A stretch of DNA of 64,000 nucleotides from contig OX336389.2 of NCBI GenBank assembly GCA_946902985.2, forward strand, positions 790,872,979 to 790,936,978. Direction: 5' to 3'. The notes under the pieces were generated by a model. The model did no database searches, had not been told where the DNA came from, and saw only the letters and a list, made by a program, of their open reading frames with translations. The stretch comes from Meconema thalassinum (taxonomy: Eukaryota > Arthropoda > Insecta > Orthoptera > Tettigoniidae). The first letter of the stretch is position 1; each line of letters begins with the position of its first letter. Below, in pieces: positions 11,119 to 22,593 of this stretch. The translations under genes were made by a program, and so were the position numbers.

Positions 11119-12592
11119 GTTGATAAAAATTTTCATAAAGGTGTACAATGAAATATTTATGTAGCTCGCAGATGTTATGTTCAAGTTCATGAATAACGCT
11201 TATGTACGAGATGTTGGTGTACATAACGTTTCATGTATACTTGATGCGAAGACACTCAAGAGTAGTCTCATTATCGAAGCTCTATTGTTGAACCTATTAC
11301 TCTGCTTCAAAAGTATCCCTGGCGCATATAAGTTCTTAGTTCATCATCTCAAACATAGTATGTATCATGAATAATGTTTCCACTTGCTGAATATGCACAG
11401 TCATAATTCTGGTGTAACAATATACTGCTTCAATGTTAATGTCAATCACTGTTACTCACGTGAACTTCATAAAATGAATCTATGTTCGCTGCAGTCTGGT
11501 TGTAACGAAAATGCTTTACGGCTATTGAGTCCGACACTTTTCTTCTTGACTTCTAAAATGGCTATATTTATTAAAGTCTTCCGTTGTTAACGCTGACAAT
11601 TTGTTTAATACTTCTATGCGTTCGGCACTATAACCTGTACTAAAAAGATTTGTTCTATTCACAAACAATAGTCAGTTATTGCGGTATTAACACTCTTCGG
11701 AACTTCACCTAAATCGCTAGCACGGGCGATCTCCACAATCTACCCTCTATTGCCGCTGTCTCCACGAGTCATCGAAACACCGGCCTCGGCTAAGACCTTC
11801 GGGACTACAGTTCTCCCGGAATAGACATCTGCACACTTCAAAATTCGCAGGAACCACAGCTTTGTTGCTTGGCGTCTCCCCTCCAAGACAACAGTTCTAG
11901 CCGCCATTTCTGATCCCCCCCCCCCCCCCCAGAAATTTATCGCTCACTAGAAAAATGCTTATTACGTTATATTTCGACTTTTCGGCGATTTTCAAAATAT
12001 CTAAAATATTTTCTTATGATTTTCTTCTTCTTATCAATTCCTAAAATAACTTTCTTGAGGCCTAATGTATTAATTCTCCATATAATTTAGTTGAAGGTAA
12101 TCCCATGTTTAATAAGACCTCTCCTTATTGGCTGTGAGCTCCTATCCAATGATATATTTTATAACAATAATTAAACATATTCCGTGATAAATCCACTGTG
12201 GCTAGGTCATTTCCAAGCTTCTAGAATATTCTATTGCGCAACATATCACGTGATGGAATCTCCCTCCTTGCTCTACAGAGTAACACGACTGGTTTGTGTC
12301 AAGTTCCAGCATATATATTGCCATGTTAAATTATATCATGGGCTTCAAAATAATCTCCTTTTCATTCCAAATAATTCATTTTTCGTGGGCATTCTCCAAG
12401 TTTAAAAAGTTCCAAATCTTTTTTATTTTTTTCCGAATCAGGACTTTAGATACGCCACTGAACTCGAATAATGAATTATTTTTCAGCCTACTTTCTTATG
12501 ACATTTCTTTAAATTCTTTGCATTGTATTTACCTATAATAACGTTATTTTATTCATGATACAGCTCATAACAGTTATATCCATATGCATTTT
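11119..12592. other. AT-rich spacer, no gene seen
   Basis: Nothing is recognised here. It could contain the 3' flank or LTR of element B on the minus strand, but no paired LTR, polypurine tract or target duplication could be matched. A pure C run lies at 11915-11930. Confidence 0.3.
11915..11930. repeat. Poly-C run of 16
   Basis: Sixteen consecutive C residues (G run on the minus strand) in otherwise mixed sequence. The length may be uncertain because sequencing of such runs is error-prone. Confidence 0.8.
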
Positions 12593-13660
12593 CTATGCGG
12601 AACGGGCTAAAAAAGATAACTCAAACTTCGGGTATACCTTTTTGCTTACGTCCGCTTTGACTGGTCTACGCAAAAAAACCATGTCTCCAATTTCTAAAGG
12701 TTTGCTGAATCGTTTCCCTTCAACTCTTTTCATGGGTTTATCAGCTGCTTTCTGAAGTTTCTCATTAGCTCTATCAATCCTTTCCTGTCTTCCTACATCA
12801 GGATCTCTGGGAATGAAATTAAATACGTTGTCCCATGGTATTTCCGGATTCCGTCCTAAATGTAAGACCATTGGAACTTCTGCAATGCTCTCTTGAACTA
12901 TGGAGTTCAAACCATCCTCAATGATTGGCACAAAACTAACCCAACTTGGGTGATCGTTTGGACAGACAATTCTACAGAATTTACTAAATTCCGCCATATA
13001 TCGTTACCTAGAATTTGACTCAGGATAACGCACGCTGGAAAATATGCGTTTTATCCGTAATCTTTCCATATCTGCTTCAAATTTGGCTGAGGTGAACTGA
13101 GCTCCGTGGTCTGATAAGATATATTCTTGTTTTCCTGCCTTTGGAAAAACAGCATTTTCCAATCTGCTTACCACATTTCTCGTGTTAGCTTTTTGCATCG
13201 GATCCATAGTGAAAAATTTAGAAAAGACATCCACTGTCACTAACAAGAACTGGTTCCCTTGGTATCCCTTCGGACACGGGCCAATGATATCCGCCACCAT
13301 CAACTCATGCGGTTTGGAAGGTATCATGGCTCTTGGTTTTCCTTTCAACAATTCAGATGCGAATTTCCCTCTCTGACATTCATCGCATGATCTTATAATT
13401 CTCGCTGTGGCAGATCTCATATTAGTCCAGATAAACCTCTCTTTGAGTGTACTAAGAGTCTTATCTAGGCCGCCATGTCCTATAGAATGGTGTGCTAACC
13501 ACACTAATTTCGAGACAAAATTAGGGGACACGACTATGCGGAATTTTGTATGCTCGGCGTCAACGTATTTACATAGTAGATCACCGCTCAGCACGTAGTG
13601 ATGTGATTGTCTTCGAGTTGCAGCATAATCTGTATCTGCTATGTCCATAAAACCCTTCAA
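12593..13660 (-). pseudogene. Integrase of gypsy element B, broken by stops
   Basis: One minus-strand frame carries an integrase in two blocks separated by a single TAA (about 13001-13003). Upper block: zinc-binding HHCC (HHSIGHGGLDKT ... CDECQRGK), then a catalytic core with VADIIGPCPKG (first Asp), ILSDHGAQFTS (second Asp) and RYPESN (Glu). Lower block: continuation of the core with MAEFSKFCRIVCPNDHPSW and the linker VFLRRPVKADVSKKVYPKFEL, after which similarity is lost at about 12625, so the GPY/F tail is missing. It follows the RNase H block in the same frame, separated by one TAG at 13667-13669. Conserved catalytic residues with a few point stops indicate moderate decay. Confidence 0.85.
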
Positions 13661-13666
13661 GAACCT

Positions 13667-14298
13667 CTACATTTTCCTAATTGGAGCATGTCTCTTCTGT
13701 GACACACCGATTCGGGCTAATCTCCTAACAGTTTCCAGATCCTCTTCCTCCAATTGTAAATGGTTTATCTGCAAACTTCTAATTGGGTTTCTTGATAATG
13801 CGTCAGCCAATAAATTATCCTTACCTGGCTGGTGGACTATAGTTGCATTGAATTGCTGAGTGAATAGGGCCCATCGTGTTAACCTATCACTCGACATATC
13901 GGTCTGAAGCATAAACTGTAACGCCTTGTGATCGGTTACGATTATAATCTGGTGACCGCTTAAAATCTTCTGCCAAGCCTGAAAAGCTGTCACGAGAGCT
14001 AATGCTTCTAGTTCTGTCGTGAAGTAGTTCTCTTCATGTTGTTTAAACTTTCTACCAGTGAAAGCGATATAGTGCGTACATCCGTCTTCGTCCTTTTAAT
14101 ACAAGGCAGCACTTATACCTACACGTGAAGCATCGGATTCAATGTAGAATATACGGTCAAAATCCGGATATTCTAACTTCACATTGTTCCTCAACATTTC
14201 TTTCGCTTTTCCAAAGGCTTCGTCGGTGGTACTGGTCCACTTCCAACGATTGTTTTTCTTTAATAAGTCATACAGAGATGCCATGATTACCTGTCTTA
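13667..14298 (-). pseudogene. RNase H of gypsy element B
   Basis: The minus-strand frame is the same as that of the integrase. It begins with the RT/RNase H connection SLYDLLKKNNRWKW, then FYIESDASRVGISAALY (RNase H first Asp), an in-frame TAA at 14094-14096, then DEDGCTHYIAFTGRKF, ELEALALVTAFQAW and IIIVTDHKALQFML, closing with DNLLADALSRNP. The upstream half of the same pol lies at 15835-16919; a LINE inserted at 14299-14301 separates the two. Confidence 0.85.
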
Positions 14299-14300
14299 AA

Positions 14301-15834
14301 ATCAGGCAGCAAGCATGAAATTTCCTCATACAGACCTATATCTATCGTCCCTATACTCTCTTCAGTCTTCGAAAGAATAATACATTGCCGTCTCCTCACT
14401 TTCACCAAACCACACCTCTCAGAAGAACAACATGGCTTCGTCCCTGGAAATCATGTTTAACAAATCTGACTGTTCTGAACCATCACATAATTTCTGCAAT
14501 AGATCAAAAATCTCAGCTAAATGTAATCTACGTCGACCTGGCCAAAGCATTTGATTCCGTGAACCATTTCCTTCTCCTCCACAAGCTTGCTTCACGATAC
14601 AACGTACATGGATCCTTCCTATCCCTAATAAAAAGCTTCCTGTCCAATAGGCAACAACGGGTAGTGCTTCCAGGGTCTGTATCGTCCTGGCTCCCAGTCT
14701 TATCAGGAGTAACTCAGGGCAGTATCCTGGGACCCCTTCTCTTCGTGCTGTATATGGACGATATAAACACATGTGTGCAAAATTCTCCGTGTTCCCTTCT
14801 TCTATACGCTGATGACCTCAAGATATTCAGAAAAATTTCCAATTCTGACGACCACGCTGACCTCCAGGAAGCAGTGAATACTTGTACTGATTGGTTCAAC
14901 AAATGGAAGTTATCCCCAAATCCGAAAAAGTGCTTCAATGTGTCTTTCTCACTACTGAAATCTGGAAATCAGGCGAACTATAAAATATGTGGAAATAAAT
15001 TGGATACGGTTTCTCAGGTGAGAGATTTAGGTATTATTCACGATGATAAACTGACATTCTCTCCCCACATTGACCATATCAAATCTCGCGCAATGCGCAG
15101 TCTCGGCATTCTATACAGATTCACAGAAATTAAAGACCTTACTGCACTTAAATTATACTTCACCACATATGTTCTCCCTATCCTAGATTTCTCTTCTCCA
15201 ATCTGGTCTACTTCGGCTATAACCAATATTTCTAAATTGAACAGTGTCTTTAATTTCTTCATATCAATTGTCAAAGCTCGCAATCCTTCACTAAGGCACT
15301 TCGCCAAATCCGATATTTTAAACCAGCTCAATGTACTCGACCTGAGAAGCCGTCTACAATTTACTGACCTGTGTTTCTTACATAAAATTATGAATGGTTA
15401 CACAAAATGTAACATGCTCTTATGCTACTTCCCACTTCATGTTCCCTCCCGTTCAACACGCCAGAACAATTTACACCACGTACCTCGCCCACGTCTTGAA
15501 GTACAGAAGCGCTCTATTTTCCACCGTCTACCTACCCTTAGCAACTCCCTTCCAAACATTGACATATTCTCTCCCTATCGAACATTCAAACATAACATTA
15601 GAAGATCCCTTTCACCCTCTTTTCCTAACCCCTCGCCCTCCTAATCACTCACTACCCCAATCACTCCCTGCGTCCTTCCCGAGATTTATCCTTTCTGCCG
15701 TCACTGCCAATTGTTACCTGTTATTGTTGTTGTTGTTGTTTTTGTTATTATTATTTGAAATTGTTAAATTATTAGTGTAAAATGACCTTTTCATGGTTGT
15801 ATCTAATAATTGTTAAATAAATAAATAAATAAAT
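14301..15834 (+). mobile_element. 5'-truncated LINE inserted in gypsy element B
   Basis: A non-LTR retrotransposon copy on +, in opposite orientation to its host element. It starts abruptly inside the RT domain and ends in a TAAA-repeat tail (15814-15834). The gypsy frame stops at its left edge and resumes at its right edge: the residues CPKYS (right side) and LRQVIMASLYD (left side) rejoin exactly if 14301-15834 is removed. No clear target duplication longer than three A residues is visible because the tail is A-rich. Confidence 0.85.
14302..15644 (+). pseudogene. LINE reverse transcriptase (CR1/L2/Jockey-like), frameshifted
   Basis: The first 145 bases encode RT motif 0/1 (SYRPISIVPILSSVFERII, then EEQHGFVPG). 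At 14446-14450 an A run (GGAAATCA) appears to have lost one base, and the frame then continues uninterrupted to 15644. Motifs seen after the shift: NVIYVDLAKAFDSVNH (motif A, Asp-rich), SGVTQGSILGPLLFVLYMDDI (motif B), CSLLLYADDLKIF (catalytic YADD), then the thumb NKWKLSPNPKKC and a C-terminal region ending in the usual hydrophobic/aromatic RTFKHNIRR. The endonuclease is absent. The clade is tentative; the TAAA-repeat tail fits this group. Confidence 0.85.
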
Positions 15835-16919
15835 GAATATTTTGGACAGTGACTACTTATGAATTGACAAGCTCCCACGAACTCTCTGACTTGCCTGACC
15901 TTAGAGGGCTTTGGAAATCTCGTAATAGCCTCCACTTCCTCTAGGTTCCGGTGATAACCATCTTGATCAATAGTATGTCCGAGAAAATTGATTTTCTCTT
16001 GCAATAAATGCCACTTATTAAAGTTTACCTTTATATTTGCGTCTCCTAAGTTTTCAAAAAGCTTGCGCAAGTGCATCAAATGTTCCTTTACATTCTGAGA
16101 AGATATGATCAAATCATCGATATAGCATAGCACATTCTTCTTCATCTCGTCAGTGAGCTTATTACCGAGGGCTCGAATTAGTGCTGGTCCACTATTTACT
16201 ATACCAAAAGGTACTCGCTGAAAAAACCAGGAAGTCTGGTCAAAAAGAAAACCAGTGTACTGTGTACTCTCCTCTTCAAGTTCTATTTGATAAAATGACG
16301 CTGTAAGATCAAGGACTGAGAAACATGCATTTCCTTTAAATTTCCTCAAAACGTGACGGATTTTCGGTGGTAGGTCTGCCTCGGGAAGAATTTTCATGTA
16401 AATTGTGCGTGAATCTAGGCATAAGCGTAATTGACCGTTATTCTTCTTTACCGCAGTAATGGGGTTGATGTAAGAAGATGCCTGCTTCCTTAAGATGCCA
16501 CCGGCTTCCATCTTCTTGATTATCCCTCGTACTTCTTCATAGTACTTTTCTGGAATGGGATATATCCTCTTCTGATATGGGGTTTCATCAGTTAATCTAA
16601 TCTTGTATTTATAATCCTTAATTAACCCACGCTTCTCATCAAAAATGTCTTGAAATTCCAATATCAACTCCTCAAATTCATCTCTAATCTCTTCAAATCC
16701 TTCAGCTCTAGGGGTAGCCTTTTCTCTTCCATTCTCTGCCTCTTCAATGGCATTAGTTATAATTTCTTCCCTATAAGCTCTATCTAGATTGCTATTCAAA
16801 TCCTGTTTTTCTAACCCTTTTGTGTTTATTAACCCTTCACTAAATTTTATAATCCGGTTTTTCATCATTTTCATCCTAAATAATTCATTTTTCGGGGGCA
16901 GTACTGTACCCGTATCCAC
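15835..16919 (-). pseudogene. Reverse transcriptase of gypsy element B
   Basis: The minus-strand frame covers a typical Ty3/gypsy RT: primer-grip and fingers YQKRIYPIPEKYYEEV, NPITAVKKNNGQLRLCLDSR, FSVLDLTASFYQIEL, QRVPFGIVNSGPALIRAL, the catalytic box VLCYIDDLIISSQN near 16115-16150, then INFLGHTIDQDGY and VREFVGACQFISSHCPKYS, where the LINE interrupts it. The upstream portion, EFEELILEFQDIFDEKRG, is the usual pre-RT linker. No protease or gag is found to the right: the frame meets a stop at 16926-16928 and the next 300 bases are noncoding. This element is therefore 5'-deleted as well as interrupted. Confidence 0.85.
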
Positions 16920-16925
16920 ATGGTC

Positions 16926-17280
16926 TTACCTGTTGAAATCCGATGGAAGAACTGGATCGTAGAATCTGGAGTACCCGGCTAAATAACCCCCAAAATTCTA
17001 CCAACTAGGATCAACCAGGGATAAGGATACCTCAATATAAAAGTATGCGATAGGGAGACGCCAGTGGTTTAAGAAAAAAAAATAAAAAATTAGCTTAAAA
17101 TGAACTCAAAAAGACTCGTAAAAATTTAAATTAATCTCGGGCGTTAGGCTAAGCATTCAATATAACAACCCACTTGTCCTCCTAGCACATCCTGGTTCTA
17201 ATATAAATCACCAAGTCATCTGTAAAATTTAACATTAAATCATCAGTTTATTAACTGAAAAACTGATGTGCAAAATACTG
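16926..17280. other. Noncoding flank of element B
   Basis: AT-rich sequence without recognised coding. On the minus strand a consensus-like splice donor (CAACAG followed by GTAAGA) sits just before the RT frame, at about 16924-16935. It could be a relic of the element's leader, but this is not demonstrable. Confidence 0.25.
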
Positions 17281-17518
17281 GCTCAGTACGATCCCGGCAT
17301 TTGCCCAAAGACGAAGTGGGAAACCACGGAAAACCACTTCGAGGATGGTTGTGGTGGGAATCCAAACCCCTCTATTCATTTGGGCCATCCGACGCTGAGT
17401 AGACCCCGTTCCAGTCCTCGTACCACTTTTCAAATTTCGTGTCAGAGCCGGGAATCGAACCCAGGACCTCCGGGACTGCAGCTAATCATGCTGACCGCTA
17501 CGATACGGAGGCGACACA
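17275..17518 (-). mobile_element. tRNA-derived SINE, minus strand
   Basis: On the minus strand a tRNA-like head ends in the RNA polymerase III B box GGTTCGATTCC (plus-strand complement at 17451-17461), preceded by a CCGGAGGTCC segment. It is followed by the SINE body with GACTGGAACGGGGTCTACTC and the block GTGGTTTTCCGTGGTTTCCC. The same head and body recur at 17905, 44640 and 58642. The 3' tail lies at the left edge near 17275. No target duplication was found. Confidence 0.75.
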
Positions 17519-17808
17519 CACACTCATAATTTTAATCTATGGAGAATCTGGTCACAATTCCACCAAAGCTCGCACGTTATATACTCAGGAGATTCAAATA
17601 GACGCCTGCCTTCTGTACATATATTTCCCCGAACAGAGCTGTAATTAAGAGGTAATGGATTGATGAAGCACATACCAGCATGGCCAGACCCGTCCGCAAC
17701 TATTCTGATGTTGTGCAGACTGTACATCAGAACTGTGTTCGAAGCCTTCACTCGGTATGTTGAATTAACCCGTACTGAAATAATGAGTATTTGTTGTTGA
17801 ATTTTAGG

Positions 17809-18110
17809 AGCTTTGCAACATAGTGGTCATGTAGCCCCGTGTACTTGAGTGTGTGAAGAATTTATCTGATAATCTGTGTCACTACTGTTATTTTATTATT
17901 ACAGTCGTCGCCTCCGTTGTGTAGTAGTCAGCGTGCTTAGCTGGCAACCCGGAGGTCCAAGGTTCGATTCCCGGCTCTGCCACGAAATTTCAAACATGGT
18001 ATGAGGACTGGAACGGGGTCTACTTCGCCTCGGGGCGTCCACATGAGTAGAGGGGGTTCGATTATCTACTTATTGAAAACAAATCCCTCTAGCTCTACTC
18101 GAAATTTAGA
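17809..18110 (+). mobile_element. SINE head (+) preceded by an inverted SINE tail
   Basis: 17905-18062 is a plus-strand head: A-box-like GTGTAGTAGTCAGCGTGC, B box GGTTCGATTCC at 17961-17971, then GAGGACTGGAACGGGGTC. Directly left, 17809-17890 reads as the reverse complement of the 3' end of the same SINE family (motif GTGGTCATGTAGCCCCGTG, as at 25418 and 45082). Two copies in opposite orientation have thus met here, with the right copy cut short after about 18110. Confidence 0.65.
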
Positions 18111-18416
18111 GGGCTTTTTACATTTCCCTATAGCCCACTCCGGCGAGATGTTCTACGAACATAAATGGTGTATCTACCTGCTTCTACTCTCACAGCTTGA
18201 GCCAAATCGGCGAGTCCCACCCTGCACCCTCCCCTCGTAAGAGGTCAGTTCAGCGTAGTATTGTTGTGAACACATCATTAAGGTGGAAGAACTGCTTACT
18301 GTACCTGGAAACCGGAAGTATATTTACATAGGTGATTGTAGTAGTTATAACTATTATCTGTTAGAGTCAGTCATGGTTTTCATTTCTTCCTTCAATCAAC
18401 TACTATAGGTATTCCC

Positions 18417-19165
18417 ATGGAGAAAACGAAGAAGTATTCATTAGACCTTAGCCAAGCGGTGATGGCTGCGTTGAAGACAGGCATAGGTAAGCACATTCGT
18501 AAGATACTTTGGCTATTCTCGTCATATTCTACATGTGTGGAGTAGAGTCGTCAACACGCGAGATAGCTATTAAATAAGAATAGATCTGGTCGCTGTAGGA
18601 TTGTGACTCCAAAGGTTGAGGTTTCCAGTGGATAAAAATGTACCGCCAATCCTCGTACATCGGCAGAGGATACATAAAATTATTTGGAAGAAAATTATAA
18701 GATCAAACTGGGTATAACTACTATCAAATGGCACCTCAAAGCACAAGGTTTAATTATCCGAGGAATAAGCAAGAAACCCTTCATTTCACCTTAGAACAGG
18801 ACGGCCGAACTTGGCTTTGCTAACAATAAGATAGATGGTACTTGGACGTACAAGGAGTAGAGTAAAGCACTTTGGAGGGATGAATGTAAATTAAAGGTGT
18901 TCACCTCTCATAAAATTCCTTTGTAAGACGTCCATTTAATGTACGCAATAATATAAGGTATTATCAACCTACAGTAGAAACGGAGCAGGTTCTGTGGGGC
19001 ACATGGAAGGAATCATGGATCAATTTCTATATGGCAGGATCATTGAACAGCATAAGGTTCAGTATGGACAACAATAACATGCCCTACAGGTGGTTGTTTC
19101 AGCAGACAATGATCCAAAACATATCTCCAAGCACGTCAAATAAAGCTTCACCAAGATAATTTCAT
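18417..19165 (+). pseudogene. Decayed Tc1-like transposase
   Basis: The sequence starts with ATG at 18417 (MEKTKKYSLDLSQAVMAAL, the N-terminal helix-turn-helix region). With many stops and frame changes it then shows Tc1-family landmarks: GRCRIVTPKVEV near 18590 (the GRPR-type linker), WTYKE..KALWRDECKLKVF near 18850-18900 containing the first catalytic Asp, GSVGHMEGIMDQF near 18995, and SADNDPKHISKHVK near 19100-19140 containing the second catalytic Asp. The distal Glu region was not found. This family differs from the better-preserved Tc1 element at 22693. Recognition is by motif only. Confidence 0.65.
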
Positions 19166-19207
19166 TTTAATGTGACCAATTCCTAGGCTAACGGCCCGTA
19201 GAGAACG

Positions 19208-19209
<2 letters not shown>

Positions 19210-19242
<33 letters not shown>
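19210..19242. repeat. ATT microsatellite
   Basis: About eleven perfect ATT units. It immediately precedes a TCTATATATTTAAAACAGTAAG start that resembles the beginnings of the Helitron-like repeats described elsewhere in the window. Confidence 0.9.
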
Positions 19243-19440
19243 CTATATATTTAAAACAGTAAGCTGATTTTTGTTACCGCGAGATTGACAGAACGGCTGA
19301 ACCGATTGACTTCGCAATGCATTCTGACGAAAGCCATTGATCTGTATATTTGCAGAGAGTCTTTAAAATAAACAAATATGTTATAATATATTTCTTAATT
19401 TATAAAAAAAATGTAAATTTATTGGCCCTAGCGCATGCGC
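19243..19440 (+). repeat. Fragment of a GATTGACAGAACGG-type dispersed repeat
   Basis: It begins with an AT-rich TCTATATATTTAAAAC, then a GCGAGATTGACAGAACGGC block and CTGAACCGATTGACTTCGC. This is the same layout (AT-rich start, short T/G segment, then a conserved phrase about a cytosine-rich CCGATTG) as the starts of the elements at 34000 and 36900. Ends are not defined. Confidence 0.35.
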
Positions 19441-19625
19441 AGAAACACCTTGGTTAATAACAGACATGGCGGATGTCCACCGCGTTTTAATGTAATAGTT
19501 AATTATAAGAATTATTACAATAAAGGAGGGGAATATTGATTATGAAGTTTCCACGATATAAACAGGAATAGAATATTATAAACGACGAGAAATATAGAAG
19601 AACTTACACTGATTGTTGAGTGTGA

Positions 19626-20940
19626 ATGTTGTTTAAGTAACATAATATTGCGCTCTTCTCCTGGTGATTCGGTAGCTCAAACGGTAGCGTTGAAAGCTCT
19701 TAACTTGTGCTTCGCGCAATACCTCCGACACATATTTTTATTTCCCAATTATTCTTTCTGGTTATTGGTAATACATTGCCTTAACATATTTTACTTTTAT
19801 TATTCCCGTAAAGTATGGAATTCTCCACGATTTACGTTCCCATATACTTTTAAATTATTAAATAAAAGATTGCCACAATCGCTTTTGCCATGAGAGACAA
19901 TTGACGAACATAATTCATTTGATGGACTCAGACATCGTGGTCACTCAGCCCCGTCTACTTTGGTGTGTTTGTGTCAAATTTTCTCTGATAACCTGTGTTA
20001 TTGCGATGGCTGTAATGATGTGTTTATTTGTAATTTAAGTGGGGAATGGGAAATTGACGACCGAGGCTTTAAGTTAGGAACTATACCGGTATTCACCTGC
20101 AGTGGAAGTGGCAAACCACGGAAAACCACATCCCAGATTGTAGAGATGGTAATCGAACCTTGCCCTTTTTAGTTGTGCCTCAAGAGTGCGCCCCGTTCGA
20201 GCCCTCAGACCAGAATTACATTTCTCGAGAAATGGCGGATGAAGGATCCACCGTATCATACATAGTGTGATCTTTGTTTTTGAGAACTAAAAAGAGGGGA
20301 TTGAAGAACTTCAACAGTCGTTTGAGTTTGTTTGTTGTTTAAGTAACTTAATATTGCTTTGGAAGTCTGTTGCTGGGTGGCTCAGGGGTACCATTGCGGA
20401 CTCAGGAATGAAATTTGCATAGCCGAAGGAGTTCGCATCTCACCTCAGGCATGTATTTTTATTTCCTAATTATTCTTTCTGGCTATTGGTAATTCATTGT
20501 CTTAACATATTTTACTTTCGTTATTCCCGTACAGTACGGAATTCTCCACGATTTACATTGCCATATTCTTTTAAATTATTAAATAAAAGATGGCCACATT
20601 CGCTTTTGCCATGAGAGACAATTGACGAATATAATTCATTTGATGGACTCTGACATCGTAGTCACTCAGCCCCGTCTACTTTGGTGTGTGTGTGTAAAAT
20701 TTTCTCTGACAACCTGTGTTATTATGATGGCTGTACTGATGTGTGCATTTGTAATTCAAGCAGGGAATGGGGAATTGACGACTGAGGCTTTAAGTTAGGA
20801 ACTATCCCGGTATTTACCTGCAGTGGATAGGAATCTAACCTTGCTCTCCTTAGTTTTGCCTCAAGAGTGCGCCCCGTTCCAGCCCTCAGAACAGAATTAA
20901 ATTTCTTGGCAAACCAGGGATCGAACCCGGAATCCGGGGC
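19626..20940. repeat. Tandem duplication of a ~0.6-kb SINE-containing segment
   Basis: Segment 19626-20225 and segment 20330-20940 match over nearly their whole length. Both start GTTTAAGTAAC(A/T)TAATATTGC, contain TTATTCTTTCTGG(T/C)TATTGGTAAT and TTGATGGACTC, and then a minus-strand SINE (GTCACTCAGCCCCGTCTACT ... CGGTATT(C/T)ACCTGCAGTGG). The first 100 bases differ: each carries a different tRNA-like head (GGTAGCTCAAACGGTAGCG and GGTGGCTCAGGGGTACC), so divergence or conversion has occurred. The right copy keeps the minus-strand SINE head to about 20985, with its B box at 20913-20923. Confidence 0.75.
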
Positions 20941-21059
20941 GATAGCTCAGAATGTAGCCTTAAGATTGGGCTTCCCTGTGTTAATACGATTTTTGACAAG
21001 CACTGAACATATAGTCTAACTCTTAAACTCCCTGCATTACGGTGGCTGTCGAAGTGAGT

Positions 21060-22593
21060 CTATGCTCATTCCAGTAGTTGACGAAGTATTTACTGTCATG
21101 GAAATGCAAAGGATTGTACCTACAACAGGTGATGGAAATTGCTTATTTAGAGCAGTTTCGTACTGTTTATTCCAAAATGCAGAACGTCATCCTGAGCTGC
21201 GTTAGCAAGCAAATTGCTGGCTTGAATAATTATAAGAATTTTATTATTGGCGATCAGTATAATCGCATTCTCAACAGCAACAAACTTGAGAATGAAAGTA
21301 TCTGAACTTCATTGTATAAGTGAATATTAGTGTTTATTGATTATTTGTTTAGAGTACATAACATTGAGTCTAACCACGCTGTTGATTTTGGCAATGGAAG
21401 TATTATTTACCATTTAATATTTGGTGGCTGCGTTGATGCAGCCCAATATAGTGTTATTGAATATGACGTTAATTTGGAGAGAAATGCTACAATAAATATA
21501 CCCATTTGACGAAAAAGAACATTAGCCACAAAAAAGTTGGAAATCGGAGAAAAATACGAAGCCACTTTTAAAATCGAATATAAATATGCCACTTCTGAAA
21601 CTATTCCAGATATTATGCCGTACAGTGAAGGGTCCTTGACGAACAAATGTAAACATTGTTCTGCACTGTATTTCTGAAGCGAGAAATCTACGCTTGGTTA
21701 CTTTGACCTTTGGTGTAGTAATGGCAAAATTGATATTTATAAAATATTTCAGAGACTGCAACAATTTTTCACTGGAAATGAAATCTCAAGGAATTTAAGG
21801 GAGAATAATCGGCAGTACAACAAATGCTATGTCCTTGGTTTCATTTGGTGCCAATGGCACAGTGCCACATGCATACGGTCCTTATTGTTTTAAAATGTAT
21901 GGAATTGAGCATCATCGCATTTCTTCCTTAATGTATATTACAAAATTATAAGCGACGATTCTTTCGGCCAGTTGTATATATTAAAATCCTCAGAATTCTT
22001 GAATTCCTTGGAATTAAGTGATTTGCTTCCACATACTCCAAACGATTGACCCATAGTTATGCTCCTTAGAAATCTGAAGTTTCCTAAGGGCTCCCAAATG
22101 ATACCATATTAATTATAAGAAATATGTACGAAAATTGCTTGAATTTGGAAATAATAAGTGCAGTTAAAATTAGGCGGAGAGATGTAATCCTTCGACTTGA
22201 TTCCATATTAATTATATGAAATAGGCATGAAAATGCTTGGATTTGGAAATAAATGCAGTTAAAAATAGGCAGAGAAGTCTAATCCTTCGACTTAATTTAA
22301 CACCATCGGATAAAACAATCATTTTCTTTTAAGAGGCAACATTTTCCGATTCGCTTGGCATACTTCATCACAATCAATAAAGCTCAAGGGGAACTCTGGA
22401 ACGTATAGGTCTCAATTTGCCTCATCATGTTTTCAATCATGGCCAGCAGTATGTTGCTATGTCTAGAGTGCAATCTTTTGACGCCCTTAAAGTTTCAATA
22501 GTGCCAAAAATAATTCTACAAAGAACGTATATAAGAAAATTCTTCAGCAAATATTTTCTTATTGACCGTCATGTATTGACGGGTTTCAACTAG
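21060..22593 (+). pseudogene. Decayed Helitron with OTU domain, Helitron N-domain and helicase tail
   Basis: Several frames carry parts of a Helitron protein. An OTU-type cysteine protease motif, VPTTGDGNCLFRAVSYCLF, lies near 21110-21170. The Helitron-like N domain lies near 21650-21930: CSALYF, then TGNEI..NLREN.RQYN, then SFGANGTVPHAYGPYCFKMY and EHHRISSL. The C-terminal PIF1-type helicase lies near 22345-22490: FPIRLAYFITINKAQG and HHVFNHGQQYVAMSRVQ. The HUH endonuclease and helicase ATP-binding motifs are missing, so the middle is deleted (about 21990-22320 is nearly unreadable). The 3' end is intact: stem CCGTCA/TGACGG at 22566-22582 followed by CTAG at 22590-22593. Autonomous Helitrons use rolling-circle replication; this one is dead. 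Confidence 0.75.
22566..22593 (+). other. Helitron 3' terminus: hairpin plus CTAG
   Basis: A six-base stem CCGTCA with loop TGTAT and TGACGG, seven bases, then CTAG followed by T. This is the known Helitron 3' signature (short hairpin just before CTRR, insertion between A and T), and it lies 60 bases after the helicase remnant. Confidence 0.7.

Noticed and set aside
14419..14772. 117-codon minus-strand ORF within the LINE
   Set aside because: It is antisense to the RT coding frame, whose motifs are unambiguous on +.
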